Assembly (NCBI RefSeq): GCF_032452875.1
Contig: NC_083869.1
Location: 77,184,501-77,248,500 of the forward strand
Source: Bos javanicus
Lineage: Eukaryota > Chordata > Mammalia > Artiodactyla > Bovidae
Direction of reading: 5' to 3'
Length of the DNA: 64,000 nt
Below the pieces are notes generated by a model. The model was not told the DNA's origin. It saw nothing but the letters and a program-made list of their open reading frames with translations, and searched no databases. Positions 43,990-53,905 of this stretch are shown here, one piece after another. Within the stretch, counting starts at the first letter, position 1, and each line of letters opens with the position of its first letter. Position numbers and translations under genes: made by a program.

Positions 43990-44150
43990 GTTACTTAATT
44001 TTTGAAGCATCTACTTCCATTTATAAAAAGGAGATAAAACCACAAACTTCAGAGAGTTGGGAGGAAATTCATGTAAGTGCCATGTGAAAATAGCTAGTCA
44101 TCCTGGCCTAATTTCAGCTCTCAATAAATGTTAGTTTCCTGCCCTTACTT
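43990..44150 (+). mobile_element. MIR SINE 3' part
   Basis: Sense MIR: acttccatttataaaaagga, gataaaaccacaaacttcag, gagttgggaggaaattcatg, then ctctcaataaatgttagttt at the end. Confidence 0.7.
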
Positions 44151-44179
44151 TTCCTTACTTTATATGTGTGTAATTCTTT

Positions 44180-44275
44180 AAGAGGCAAGGGTCATTGCTG
44201 TATTTTGTAAGCACTGTAGCACCTATTGTAGAACAAATACTGAAAAAGGGCTGGCTGAATAAGCACATTGTGTAG
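44180..44275 (+). mobile_element. L2-like 3' end
   Basis: aagaggcaagggtcattgct, gtagcacctattgtagaaca, gggctggctgaataa: the order matches an L2 3' end. Weak. Confidence 0.4.
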
Positions 44276-44305
44276 AAACATAATATTCTGGAAATTGGCT
44301 GTCGG

Positions 44306-45212
44306 TACCGTGAACTTCCAGATGTTCAAGTTGGTTTTAGAAAAGGCAGAGGAACCAGAGATCAAAGTGCCAACATCCACTGGATCATCAAAAAAGCAAG
44401 AGAGTTCCAGAAAAACATCTATTTCTACTTTATTGACTATGCCAAAGCCTTTGACTGTGTGGACCAAAATAAACTGAGGAAAATTCTGAAATAAATGGGA
44501 AAACCAAACCACCTGACCTGCCTCTTGAGAAACCTACATGCAGGGCAGGAAGCAACAGTTAGAACTGGACATGGAACAACAGACTGGTTCCAAATAGGCA
44601 AAGGAGTATGTCAAGGCTGTATATTGTCACCCTGCTTATTTAACTTATATGCAGATTACATCATGAGAAATGCTGGGCGGGAAGAAGCACAAGCTGGAAT
44701 CAAGATTGCCAGGAGAAATATCGTTAAACTTAGATATGCAGATGACACCACCCTTATGGCAGAAAGTGAAGAGGAACTAAAAAGCCTCTTGATGAAAGAG
44801 GGGAGTGAAAAAGTTGGCTTAAAGCTCAGAAAACGAAGACCATGGCATCTGGCCCCATCACTTCATGGGAATTAGATGGGGAAACAGTGGAAACAGTGTC
44901 AGACTTTATTTTTGGGAGCTCCAAAATCACTGCAAATTGCAGTCATGAATTTAAAAGACGCTTGCTCCTTGGAAGGAGTAAAGCAGAGACATTACTTTTC
45001 CAACAAAGTTCCGTCTAGTCAAGGCTATGGTTTTTCTAGCAGTCATGTATGTATGTGAGAGTTGGACTCTAAAGAAAGCTGAGCGCCGAAGAATTGATGC
45101 TTTTGAACTGTGGTGTTGGCGAAGACTCTTGAGAGTCCCTTGGACTGCAAGGAGATCCACCCAGTCCATCGTAAAGGAGATCAGTCCTGGGAATGATGTT
45201 GAAGCTGAAACA
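44306..45212 (+). mobile_element. BovB LINE lacking both ends
   Basis: Sense BovB from the RELPDVQVGF-encoding segment to gaagctgaaac. The last ~270 bases, including the tail, are missing, so the 3' end was lost after insertion. Internal deletions remove parts of KVKEESEK, KLNIQKT and LLGRKVMTNLDS. YADD is intact. Confidence 0.92.
44495..44875 (+). pseudogene. BovB RT motif B-C fragment
   Basis: 126 codons: GKPNHLTCLLRNLHAGQEAT, VRTGHGTTDWFQIGKGVCQG, CILSPCLFNLYADYIMRNAG, KLRYADDTTLMAESEEELKS, then out of frame after a 12-base deletion in the KIMAS region. A stop just upstream (AAATAAATGGG) separates it from the motif A part at 44394-44490. Inactive. Confidence 0.88.
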
Positions 45213-46848
45213 AGAACCCATATGAAAATGGTAAGATGATTTTTACCCTTTTCGCTTATGAAAAGCTGCATTCATAGAAAGTTTGCAAGTTGGATGTCAG
45301 AAAATATTATTGTTTTTAATAGTGGCTTATTCTAGAAGTCTCTGCAGTAGCTAAAGTATTCTCCTTCAAAACCAAACAATCTTTTCCAAACTGTTTTATA
45401 CAATTATGAATCCAGTAGTGCACATAATAGGAAACCTAATGTAAACACAGGCTTTTTGAGTCTCTAAAAACTCTAGATTTTTCCACCCTTCTGTTCTGCA
45501 ATCAACATAATTCCCTGTATTGTAAGGCATGCTATTTTATTGTTCATAAAATATATTAATAATGCTGCACATTTCTTTTTGACATCCTGATGGAACATGT
45601 TCTTTTAACTTGCTTTAGTGCATGAAAACTGTTTCCACATCTTGCTGCAACCTTGCCTTGTATTTCATCTGCCAGTCATATGTTCATTCCTGGACCAATT
45701 GCTATCAATAGGATGGACTCCTGACTAATCAGGCTCCCTTCTGGGTTATTCCCCAGGTAGCATTTCTTCTACTTCATGTGTATTAACCACAATGGCCATC
45801 TCACACTCATAATAATGTCTCATTATTATCTCTTTAAGTAATTTCCTTACCTGTAATTTGAATGCACTTCTTTTTCTTCTTTCTTAGATGTATGTGCAGC
45901 ATACATTTAAAATAGCAGTTAATCATATTTCAGAATGTTGGGGGAGTTTTTGTACACTTTTTAATTCTGAAAATCCTAAAAAATCAGGAGTTCACAAGTA
46001 TTAAAATATTTTGATTAAAAATACAAATGTTGTGTAATTGCAAGGAACTCTTTATAATATGTTCTACCATTTCCAGTGCTAAATATGTATTGACTCTCTT
46101 ACATGGAAAAAAACAGTCTAGTTTTAGGCAATAAATTCATAATAAATAGTCAAACTTTTCTCTCTTATGGAGTGTAAAACTGAAATATCATCAATACCAT
46201 ATGGTCATTCAAAAAGACTATATAGTCATATAGTATTTTTGAGAGTAAACTTGAATTTCATTGTATTTATGTAAGCACTGAAGTGTATTGAGGGTTATCT
46301 GAGGTGGAGAAATGTTAAGATTTTGGGGATTTGGTGCTTACATAAAGCATAAATCCAACATAGTGCTTAATCTCTTGTGATTCTCAAAATAGAGTGACAT
46401 ACACAATACAGCAAGAGATTCTTGGATGCTATAATCCTCAGACTTTCTTAATCTTTTCTTGCTTGTCTCCAGAAGTAAAACTTCTTGATATTTTATGTGC
46501 TAGTTGTCAATAAGAAAGTTGTTCTGATTTATTTTTTAATTATGCAACTCTCTACCCCTTACAACTGGCCAGGGAAGGAAATGGTGAAAAGAATTAAAAG
46601 AAGCTTTCCAAAAGAATAGATACAACTGAACATATATTCTCTTCGCTATGTCACTTCTTTTTCAATTTTTGAGTACATTGCAATACAAACATATTGAGTT
46701 CCTACTTTGTGTGGAGTACATTGTGGGCACTGAAAAAAAGTAAATAAAGAGAATTTTGTGTATACACAAAATGATGCAAATGATGTAGTGAAAAATTTAT
46801 TAATGGATTCATGTATGATAAAAATGGAAATAACATCTTAGTCCTGCA
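45213..46848. other. Unassigned stretch
   Basis: The longest stretch without a clear repeat in this half of the window. A short L2- or MIR-like block may lie at 46660-46735. Nothing else recognised apart from the palindrome at 46753-46772. Confidence 0.35.
46753..46772. repeat. Perfect 20-bp palindrome
   Basis: attttgtgta/tacacaaaat with no loop, AT-rich. Confidence 0.9.
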
Positions 46849-46952
46849 ACCAGAAGTGGGGATCCAGCAGCAAACTGATTAAAGCTAATAAAGAGTCAAG
46901 GCTGATGGAAAGAAAATGTTGCTTTATTTTGAATGCCAGCGACTAAGGAGGG
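46849..46952 (-). mobile_element. ERV LTR, left part (split by BovB)
   Basis: Layout of the U5-R end of a minus-strand LTR (agaagtggggatccagcagc; minus-strand AATAAA from tttatt at about 46923-46928). The right part is at 48945-49205. I recall this combination as a single ruminant LTR. Confidence 0.6.
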
Positions 46953-46967
46953 CACAATAAAGGACAA

Positions 46968-47255
46968 ATGGGCAATATAAAGGACAGAAATGCTGTGGAC
47001 CTAACAGAAGCAGAGGATATTAAGAAGAGGTGGCAAGAATACACAGAAGAACTATACAGAAAAAATCTTCATGACCCAGATAATGACGATGGTGTGATCA
47101 TTCACCTAGAACCAGACATCCTGGAATGTCAAGTCAAGTGGGCCTTAGGAAGCATCACTACGAACAAAGCTAGTGTAGGTGATGGAATTCCAGTTGAGCT
47201 ATTTCAAATCCTAAAAGATGATGCTGTGAAAGTCCTACACTCATATGCTAGCTAA
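46968..47255 (+). pseudogene. BovB linker/RT N-terminal fragment
   Basis: 95 codons: GNIKDRNAVDLTEAEDIKKR, WQEYTEELYRKNLHDPDNDD, HLEPDILECQVKWALGSITT, GDGIPVELFQILKDDAVKVL. It ends where a base loss in the ICQQIWK region puts the frame on a TAG. Confidence 0.88.
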
Positions 47256-47418
47256 TTTGGAAAATTCAGCAGTGGTCACAGGACTGGAGAAGGTCAGTTT
47301 TTATTCCAATCCCAAAGAAAGGCAATGCTAAAGAATGCTCAAACTACCGCACAATTGCACTCATCTCACACGCTAGCAAAGTATTGCTCAAAATTCTCTA
47401 ATCAGGTTCTAACAGTAT

Positions 47419-47616
47419 GTGTACTGTGAACTTCCAGATGTTCAAGCTGGATTTAGAAAAGGCAGAGGAGCCAGAGATCAAATTGTCAACATCCGTTGGA
47501 TCATTGAAAAAGGGAGAGAGCTCCAGAAAAATGTCTATTTCTGCTTTATTGGGTATGCTAAAAACTTTGATTTTGTGGATCACAACCAACTGCAGAAAAT
47601 TCTTCAAGAGATGTGA
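47419..47616 (+). pseudogene. BovB RT motif A fragment
   Basis: 65 codons with VQAGFRKGRGARDQIVNIRW, then the motif A region in which the catalytic Asp is Gly (FIGYAKNFDFVDHNQ). Ends at TGA in place of the GGA of the EMGIPDH segment. Confidence 0.85.
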
Positions 47617-48161
47617 ATACCATAACACCTGACCTGCCTCCTGAGAAATCTGTATGCAGATCAAGAAGCAACACTTAGAACTGGACATGAAACAACTGGT
47701 TCCATGTCCAGATTTGGAACAGACTGGTTCCAAATCAAAAAAGGAGTATGTCAAGACTGTATACTGTCTCCCTGCTTATTTAACTTGTATGCAGAGTACA
47801 TCATGAGAAATGCTGGACTGGATGAAGCACAAGCTGGAGTCAAGATTGCTGTGAGAAATATCAATAATCTCGGATGTGCAGATGACCCCACACTTACAGC
47901 AGAAAGAGAAGAAGAACTAAAGAGCATTTTGATAAAAGTGAAAGAGGAGAGTGAAAAATTGACTTAAAACTCAACATTCTGAAAACTAAGATCAAGGCAT
48001 CTGGTCCCATCACTTCATGGCAAATAGATGGGGAAACAGTGGAAACAGTGACAGACTTTATTTGGGGGGCTCCAAAATCACTGCGGATGGTGACTGAAGC
48101 CATGAAATTAAAAAACACTTGCTCCTTGGAAGGAAAATTATGACCAAGTAGACAGCATATT

Positions 48162-48437
48162 CAGAGAAGGCAATAGCACCTCACTCCAGTACTCTTGCCT
48201 GGAAAATCCCATGGATGGAGGAGCCTGGTAGGCTGTAGTCCATGGGGTAGCTATGAGTCAGACATGACTGAATGACTTCCCTTTCATTTTTCACTTTCAT
48301 GCACTGGAGAAGGCAATGGCAACCCACTCCAGTGTTCTTGCCTGGAGAATCCCAGGGACAGCAAAGCCTGGTGGGCTTCCGTCTATAGGGTCGCACAGAG
48401 TCAGACATGACTGAAGTGACTTAGCAGCAACAGCAGC
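48162..48437 (+). mobile_element. BOV-A2 SINE nested in BovB
   Basis: Dimeric BOV-A2 (agagaaggcaatagcacctc, gcactggagaaggcaatggc, agcagcaacagcag end). Perfect 12-bp target-site duplication agacagcatatt at 48150-48161 and 48438-48449. Removing the SINE and one copy restores an uninterrupted BovB segment. Confidence 0.96.
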
Positions 48438-48944
48438 AGACAGCATATTAAAAAGCAGAGATATTACTTTGCCAACTAAGGTCCGTCTAGTCAAAGGTAT
48501 GGTTTTTCCAGTAGTAAAATTGTATGCATGTGAGAGTTGGACTATAAAGAAAGCTAAGAGCTGCAAAATTGATGCTTTTGAACTGTGGTGTTGGAGAATA
48601 CTCTTGAGAGTCCCTTGGACTGAAAGGAGATCCAACTAGTCCATCCTAAAGGAGATCAGTCCGGGTGTAAATTGGAAGGACTGATGCTAAAGCTTAAACT
48701 CAAATACTTTGGCCACCTGATGTGAAGAACTGACTCATCTGAAAAGACCCTGATGCTGGGACAGGTTGAAGTGGGGAGAAGGGGACAACAGAGGATCAGA
48801 TGCTTGGATGGCATCATCCATCTTGATGGACATGAGTTTGGGTAAACTCTGGGAGTTGGTGATGGACAGGGAGGCCTGGCATGCTGCAGTCCATGGGGTC
48901 TCAAAGAGTCAGAAATGACTGAGTGACTGAACTGAACTGAACTG

Positions 48945-49205
48945 AGGAGGGGGCAGACTGCAGTTTGAAGGACAACACCATGCACTAATTACCAGTGGTC
49001 CAGAGATTTTATAGGTGAAGGGAGGGGCTGCATGCAGAAACAGCACAGTCAGCTCTGACAGTCTTCTGGAGATTGATCATTTCTCTGATCAAACTTATTC
49101 TTCGGTGAAAAATTTTCTATAGTCAGAAGTTGTGTGGAAGACATGGGCAGGGAGGGAGGGAGAATGACCACAGAGTCCACTCCATCTCAGTATAAGATTA
49201 AGAGG
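48945..49205 (-). mobile_element. ERV LTR, right part (split by BovB)
   Basis: Continues the LTR of 46849-46952: ggggcagactgcagtttgaa, gagattttataggtgaaggg (minus-strand TATA box), gattgatcatttctctgatc and the end near agagggttgactctaggag. Right edge approximate. Confidence 0.6.
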
Positions 49206-49694
49206 GTTGACTCTAGGAGTAGAATTGTTTGATCATTAGATGTACATACCTTCAACTTCAAAGTTTTCAGCAATCTTTGTAACAGTTTACATCTTAAAAG
49301 CAAAAGAATAAAATCAGTAATAAATGTTTTAACATATCTATCAATTGTAGAAAATAGATTTCAAATAAGTTTCTAAATCAAGAAGTTAAAAAATACTAAT
49401 TATGAAAACCTCACCATAAATACAATTATGCAGAAAAGAAAACAATAGAAAATAGTATTTAGAAAAGCAAATAATGCAATCAAAGCCTGATCTAATTATA
49501 CTCAGCTGCTAGTTATCCTGGGCTTATTTCTATTCTCAAAGCACTTCAAACTCATCCCTGCCTCTGTATCTAAATGGATCATGACCTCTAGAACCAACCT
49601 GCTCTGGTTGATTAATAACAGTGATTGCCTAGAACATTGCTTAGGATTCATTTAAACACTCAACAAATGTTGGCTGAATCAGAGCCTGAAGTGT
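49206..49694. other. Unassigned, possibly old L2 at its end
   Basis: Mostly A-rich unassigned DNA; 49590-49690 (cagtgattgcctagaacatt, actcaacaaatgttggctga) resembles an L2 or MIR 3' end. Confidence 0.35.
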
Positions 49695-49925
49695 GGTCAT
49701 AAGGTTAAGAGTATATGTTATGGGTTCAGATGACATGAGCTCAACTCCTACCTTGTGGCAAGTAAATGTCTCTGAACCTCATTATTTTTTTTTTAACCAG
49801 TAGAGCTGGGATACATAATAATACCTATTGCACAGGGTTGTTGTTAGAATCAAATCAGGTAGTACCCATAAAATATTAAGAATAATCTATGACATATAAG
49901 GGAAGCACTCAATATATTTAAAATT
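49695..49925 (+). mobile_element. MIR SINE
   Basis: Nearly complete sense MIR: gggttcagatgacatgagct (tRNA-derived part), gtggcaagtaaatgtctctg, gataatacctattgcacagg-like core, aagggaagcactcaatatat tail. Confidence 0.85.
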
Positions 49926-49971
49926 GTTACTTTTCTTGTTGTTGTATGTACTCATGTTGTATCGCTTCCCT

Positions 49972-50278
49972 GGTAGCTCAGCTGGTAAAGAATCTGCCTA
50001 CAATTCAGGAGATCCTGATTCAATTTCTGGGTTAGGAAGATCTACTGGATAAGTGATAGGCTACCCACTCCAGTATTCTTGGGCTTCCCTGGTGGCTAAG
50101 CTAGCAAAGAATCCTTCTGCCATGTGAGAGACCTGAATTCAATTCCTGGGTTGGGAAGATTCCCTGGAGAAGAGAACGGCTACCCACTCCAGTATTCTGG
50201 CCTGGAGAATTTCATGGAGTCTATAGCGCATGGGATTGCAAAGAGTCGGACATGACTGAGCAACTTTCACTTTCACTG
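49972..50278 (+). mobile_element. Bov-tA SINE with doubled tRNA head
   Basis: Two tRNA-derived heads in tandem (tcgcttccctggtagctcag at 49972, gcttccctggtggctaagct at 50082) followed by one Bov-A body that ends gagcaactttcactttcact. Known ruminant dimeric design. Confidence 0.92.
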
Positions 50279-50290
50279 TAACCATTGTTA

Positions 50291-51590
50291 TTGGGTTGGC
50301 TGAAATATTCCTTCAGTTTTTAAGTAAAAATAAAAGACACACTTCATTTTCACCAAGAACTTCATTAAACAATGTATTCACCATTTTGTTCTACTACCTT
50401 CTGCCTTTTTTAAAGCAACTTCATATTCCAAACTTTTTTTTATCTTTTTGAGCAAAGAACTGTCCCAAGTGCCTTTTATAGTCTTTTGGGGAATCAAAAA
50501 TTTTTCCATTAAGATAATTTTGTATAGGCCAAAATAATTGAAATCCAAAGGACAATGTCTGGTGAACATAGTAGATGAAGCAGAACTTAGTCAAGCTGTA
50601 ACTGCTTTTGTCTGGTCATCAAAGAAACATTCATTCTTTCATTATCCTGATGGAAGATTATATGTTTTCTGTTAACTAATTCCAGACACTTTTTGTTGAG
50701 TACTGCTTTTCAGATGGCCTAATTGTGAGCAGCTTTTGGAATTAATTGTGTGGTTTTCTGGAAGGAACTCATAATAGAGAACTCCCTTCCAATCCCATCA
50801 TACATACACATTATCTGTTGTGGATGAAGACTAGATTTTGGTGTGGTTGGTGGTAGTTTATTTCACTTGTCCCTTGATCTCATCTACTGTACATTATGGT
50901 ACAGTATCTATGTTTCATCACCCATCATAATTTGTTTTAAAAACAGAACATTTTTGTTACATTTAAGTAGAAAATTGAATGCAGAAAAATGGTCAAGAAG
51001 GTTTTTTTTTTTTTCTTTCTTTCTTGTTTGCTTAACTTATATAGAACCCAAACATCACAGTAATTAATGTAACCAAGCTGGTATAAATTATTTTCAAATC
51101 TTGGTTTGGATATTTTGAGTATATCAGCTATCTCCCATGTGGTATAACCTTGATGGTTCTCAGTTGATGTCTCGATTTGATTGCTATCAACTTTAAATGG
51201 TCTACCCAACTGTGGAGCATCATTCAGCAAGAAATCTCAAGCACAAAGCTTTGCAAACCACTTTTCACACATTTGATCTGTCACAGGACCTTCTCCATAC
51301 ACTACGTGAATCTCTTTTTGTGTTTTAGTTGCATTTTTACCTTTCTTGAAATAATAAAGCATATATGCCAAAATGGTACTTTTTCTTCCATCTTCAATAT
51401 TAAAGTGGCTATCAAAATTTCACCAATTTTAAGTTTTTTTTGAAATGTGTGCTGATATTATACCTATCACAATACAATCTTAAAAAATTGTTTTGAATGA
51501 AGTTAAAGACAGCTAACCACTACAAGAGCTATCCTATAGGAAAAAAATAAAAACAAAAACAAAACAAAACAGGATTTTTGGCCCTTCCTT
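50291..51590 (-). mobile_element. Mariner transposon, nearly full-length
   Basis: About 1.3 kb. The left end ttgggttggctgaaatattc follows TA (50289-50290). The right end (tttttggccc, about 51575-51590) is eroded by A-rich sequence. Transposase is encoded on the minus strand with the N-terminal part at the right: GRP-type motif, then WVLYKL in place of the mariner WVPHEL signature. Further on in the same strand is a readable S-P-D piece of the Y-S-P-D-L-A-P box near 50550. Frame broken many times. Confidence 0.9.
50937..51230 (-). pseudogene. Mariner transposase fragment
   Basis: 97-codon frame. It has LGRPFKVDSNQIETSTENHQ and the helix-turn-helix segment GYTTWEIADILKISKPRFEN, then the linker signature WVLYKLSKQ, an altered form of WVPHELS. 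After it a run of lysines from the poly-A/T tract at 51001-51014 shifts the frame. The catalytic D,D34D domain lies further left and is out of frame, so the enzyme is dead. Confidence 0.85.
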
Positions 51591-51788
51591 GCTTTTGAAG
51601 TCTCTGATTCTTTCTTACCTTCTAGATCTGAGCTGAGATGTAGTTGCCTAAAGATCAAAATAAATGTATTTTTATTGCTGCAGCAAATATGGTTTATGGG
51701 TGAGTACTAATAAACACAATAATAACTTGTCAAAAGAAAATAATTTGAAAATATTTTACTTATTTTAAAATTGCTGTTTTATTTTGCA
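51591..51788. other. Unassigned stretch
   Basis: Nothing recognised. Confidence 0.3.
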
Positions 51789-51818
51789 TAATATGTGAGT
51801 GAATAATATGTGAGTGAA
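51789..51818 (+). repeat. 15-bp tandem doublet
   Basis: aatatgtgagtgaat twice. Confidence 0.9.
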
Positions 51819-51899
51819 TAGTCAGAGTCTGGGTGGTTTTTAACACTGTAACTTGCCTTGCTGATAATCTGGCTAAATATCAATACATATCAAACATCA

Positions 51900-52115
51900 A
51901 CATCTGTTTTGTCTCACAAAGACACTTTATTTTAATATATGATTCATTCCCTTATCATTTTATGTTATGCAAAATTATCATTTTATTAGTTCACCCATTT
52001 TTGGTTTGTCTTTTTCCTAGTATATGAGATCAGAGGGGCAGAAATTTCATCTGGTTTTTCTCATCACTTGATCTGCTTTTCCTCTAAAGGGTCTGAACAT
52101 AGGCACTTAGAGTCC
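51900..52115 (+). mobile_element. L2-like 3' fragment
   Basis: Block order attcccttatcattttatgt, atgagatcagaggggcagaa, gggtctgaacataggcac resembles an L2 3' end. Weak. Confidence 0.35.
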
Positions 52116-52465
52116 CACGTTTCAATTCATAGAATAATTACTTGGAGGGTTGTGAGAGTTCACAAATATCCCACACCTAGTTTCTCCTATTGATAATATT
52201 TTGCATGATTCATTTGTTAAAATGAATGAATTGATATTGATACACTATAATTATTCAAATTTCCTCAGTTTCGGTGCAATGTCCTTTTTCTGTTTCAGGA
52301 TCTCATTTAAGACATCATATTGCATTTATTAGTTATACTTTAGAGTCCTGTGGCCTGTGAAAGTTTCTCAGACTTTCCTTGTTTCTCATGATATTGATGA
52401 TTTTGAGGAGGTTTGGTCAAGTGTTTTGTAGAATAATGCTCAATTGGAATTTGTTTGATGTTTTT

Positions 52466-53136
52466 CTTTTTTAATTTGTCTTTTACTAAAGCATAGTTGA
52501 TTTGCAGTGTTATGTTAGTTTATGGTATATAGCAAACTGATTCAGTTACATACATATATATATATAATATATATACATTTTAATAAATCCTTTTCATTAT
52601 GGTTTACTAAAAGATATTTCATATAGTTGTCTTTGCTAGACAGTAGAACCTTTTTGTTTATACAGTCTATATATAATAGTTTTCATCAGCTACTCCCAAT
52701 CCATACCTCCCCCATCTCTCTCCCATTGATAATCACAAGTCTGTTTCCTATGTCTATTACTCTATTTTCATTTCATAATATGTTCATCTATATTGTATTT
52801 TATATTCCCTATATAAGTGATATAATATGGTATTTTTCTTTAACTTTCTGACTTCACTTAGTTTGATACTCTATAGATCCATCCATGTTTGCTGCAAATG
52901 GCATTGTTTCACTCTCTTTTATGGCTGAGTAGTATTGCGTTGTGTGTATGTGTGGTATGTGTGTGTGTGTGTGTGTGTGTAGCATCTTCTTTATCTATTC
53001 ATTTATCGATGGGCCTTTAGGTTGCTTCCATGTCTTGGCTACAGTATACAGTGCTGCTCTGAATATTGGAGTGCATGTATCTTCTTAAATTAGAGTTTTG
53101 TCTGGAGATATGCCTGGGAGTGGGGTCATTGCATCA
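52466..53136 (-). mobile_element. Artiodactyl L1 3' end with 15-bp target duplication
   Basis: Minus-strand L1, 5'-truncated, 671 bp. It begins (its poly-A end) at the T-run 52466-52473 and includes gatccatccatgtttgctgc, ttttatggctgagtagtatt and gcttccatgtcttggctac. The flanking 15-mer ttgtttgatgttttt is identical at 52451-52465 and 53137-53151. Confidence 0.95.
52952..52980 (+). repeat. (GT)n microsatellite
   Basis: GT run inside the L1 insertion at 52466-53136, at a site where L1 3' ends usually carry a TA/TG-rich stretch. Confidence 0.9.
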
Positions 53137-53178
53137 TTGTTTGATGTTTTTTTTCCATTATTAGACTGGAGCTATACC

Positions 53179-53335
53179 GGCTTCCCTGATATCTCAGTTG
53201 GTAATGAAACCACCTGCAATGCAGGAGACCCCAGTTCCATTCCTGGATCAGGAAGATCCAACTGAAGAACTCCATGGACTGTATAGTCCATGAGGTAGTA
53301 AAGAATTGGACACAACTGAGTGACTTTCACTTCAT
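53179..53335 (+). mobile_element. Bov-tA SINE, shortened
   Basis: Head ggcttccctgatatctcagt, B-box-like agttccattcctgga, body shortened, end gactttcacttcatttc. Confidence 0.88.
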
Positions 53336-53337
53336 TT

Positions 53338-53459
53338 CATGAGTTTTGGGGTTTGAGCAAATTCTGGGAGGTGGTGAAGGACAGGGAGGCCTGGCATGCT
53401 GCAGTCCATGGGGGTCGCAAAGAATCAGACACGATTGAATGACTGAACAACAACAACAA
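53338..53459 (+). mobile_element. BovB tail
   Basis: Sense BovB end (gggtttgagcaaattctggg, aggtggtgaaggacagggag, gactgaacaacaacaacaa). Contiguous with the Bov-tA; the two may have arrived together. Confidence 0.88.
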
Positions 53460-53567
53460 ATGGGTTTTAGGGAGGAAGACCACAAAGGTAAAGTGTCATT
53501 TTCTTATATCATATCATGTTAATATTAGCTATCAACATATTATTTTTCATGACATTGCTGAGATAGT

Positions 53568-53905
53568 GTGGAAAAAAATTTAAAAAAACTCTGTTTTAAA
53601 CTGGAATCAAAAACCCCTAAAGGAAGAAGTCCCACACAGGCATCAGCAGCAGCTTACAGACTCCAACAAGAAGGAAGATTTTCTTCAGATGCAGCCACAA
53701 CATGCTGCCCATTGTTTGAAGCCAGTAAAGAATCACCAAAGTCCTCCCAAGTTCCCTGCTTTCTCCTGGAAAAGCCAGCCCCATCCCCCTTTCTCCAGAC
53801 ATGCCTATGTTTGCCGTAGTTTGCTTGTCTCAAATTACAATTTCCTGCTACTTTAAAAAAGTTAGTCATTTTAGTAGCAACATCAATTTTTTAAATAGGT
53901 TAACT
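53568..53905. other. Unassigned insert within the old L1
   Basis: GC-richer than its surroundings, bordered by L1ME sequence on both sides (tgagatagtg before, tgtttgacagatttc after). An 83-codon plus-strand frame (53568-53819) contains Ser, Ala, Gln-rich sequence without a recognised domain. No A-tail, TIR or LTR layout found. Possibly a piece of an ERV or processed transcript. Confidence 0.4.

Larger units (their letters stand above)
46953..48944 (+). mobile_element. BovB LINE inserted in an LTR and itself interrupted
   Basis: Sense BovB of about 1.7 kb without the BOV-A2 at 48162-48437. Flanked by the short repeat aggaggg (46946-46952 and 48945-48951). Endonuclease region absent. Motif A reads FIGYAKNFD near 47541-47570, so the first catalytic Asp is Gly. 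Motif C reads CADD near 47870. The codon after HLM is TGA. A small inverted-copy insertion lies at 47690-47725. Confidence 0.92.

Noticed and set aside
53177..53260. tRNA-like A and B boxes here and in many other places
   Set aside because: They are the tRNA-derived heads of Bov-tA and CHR SINEs, not tRNA genes; no cloverleaf with an anticodon arm.
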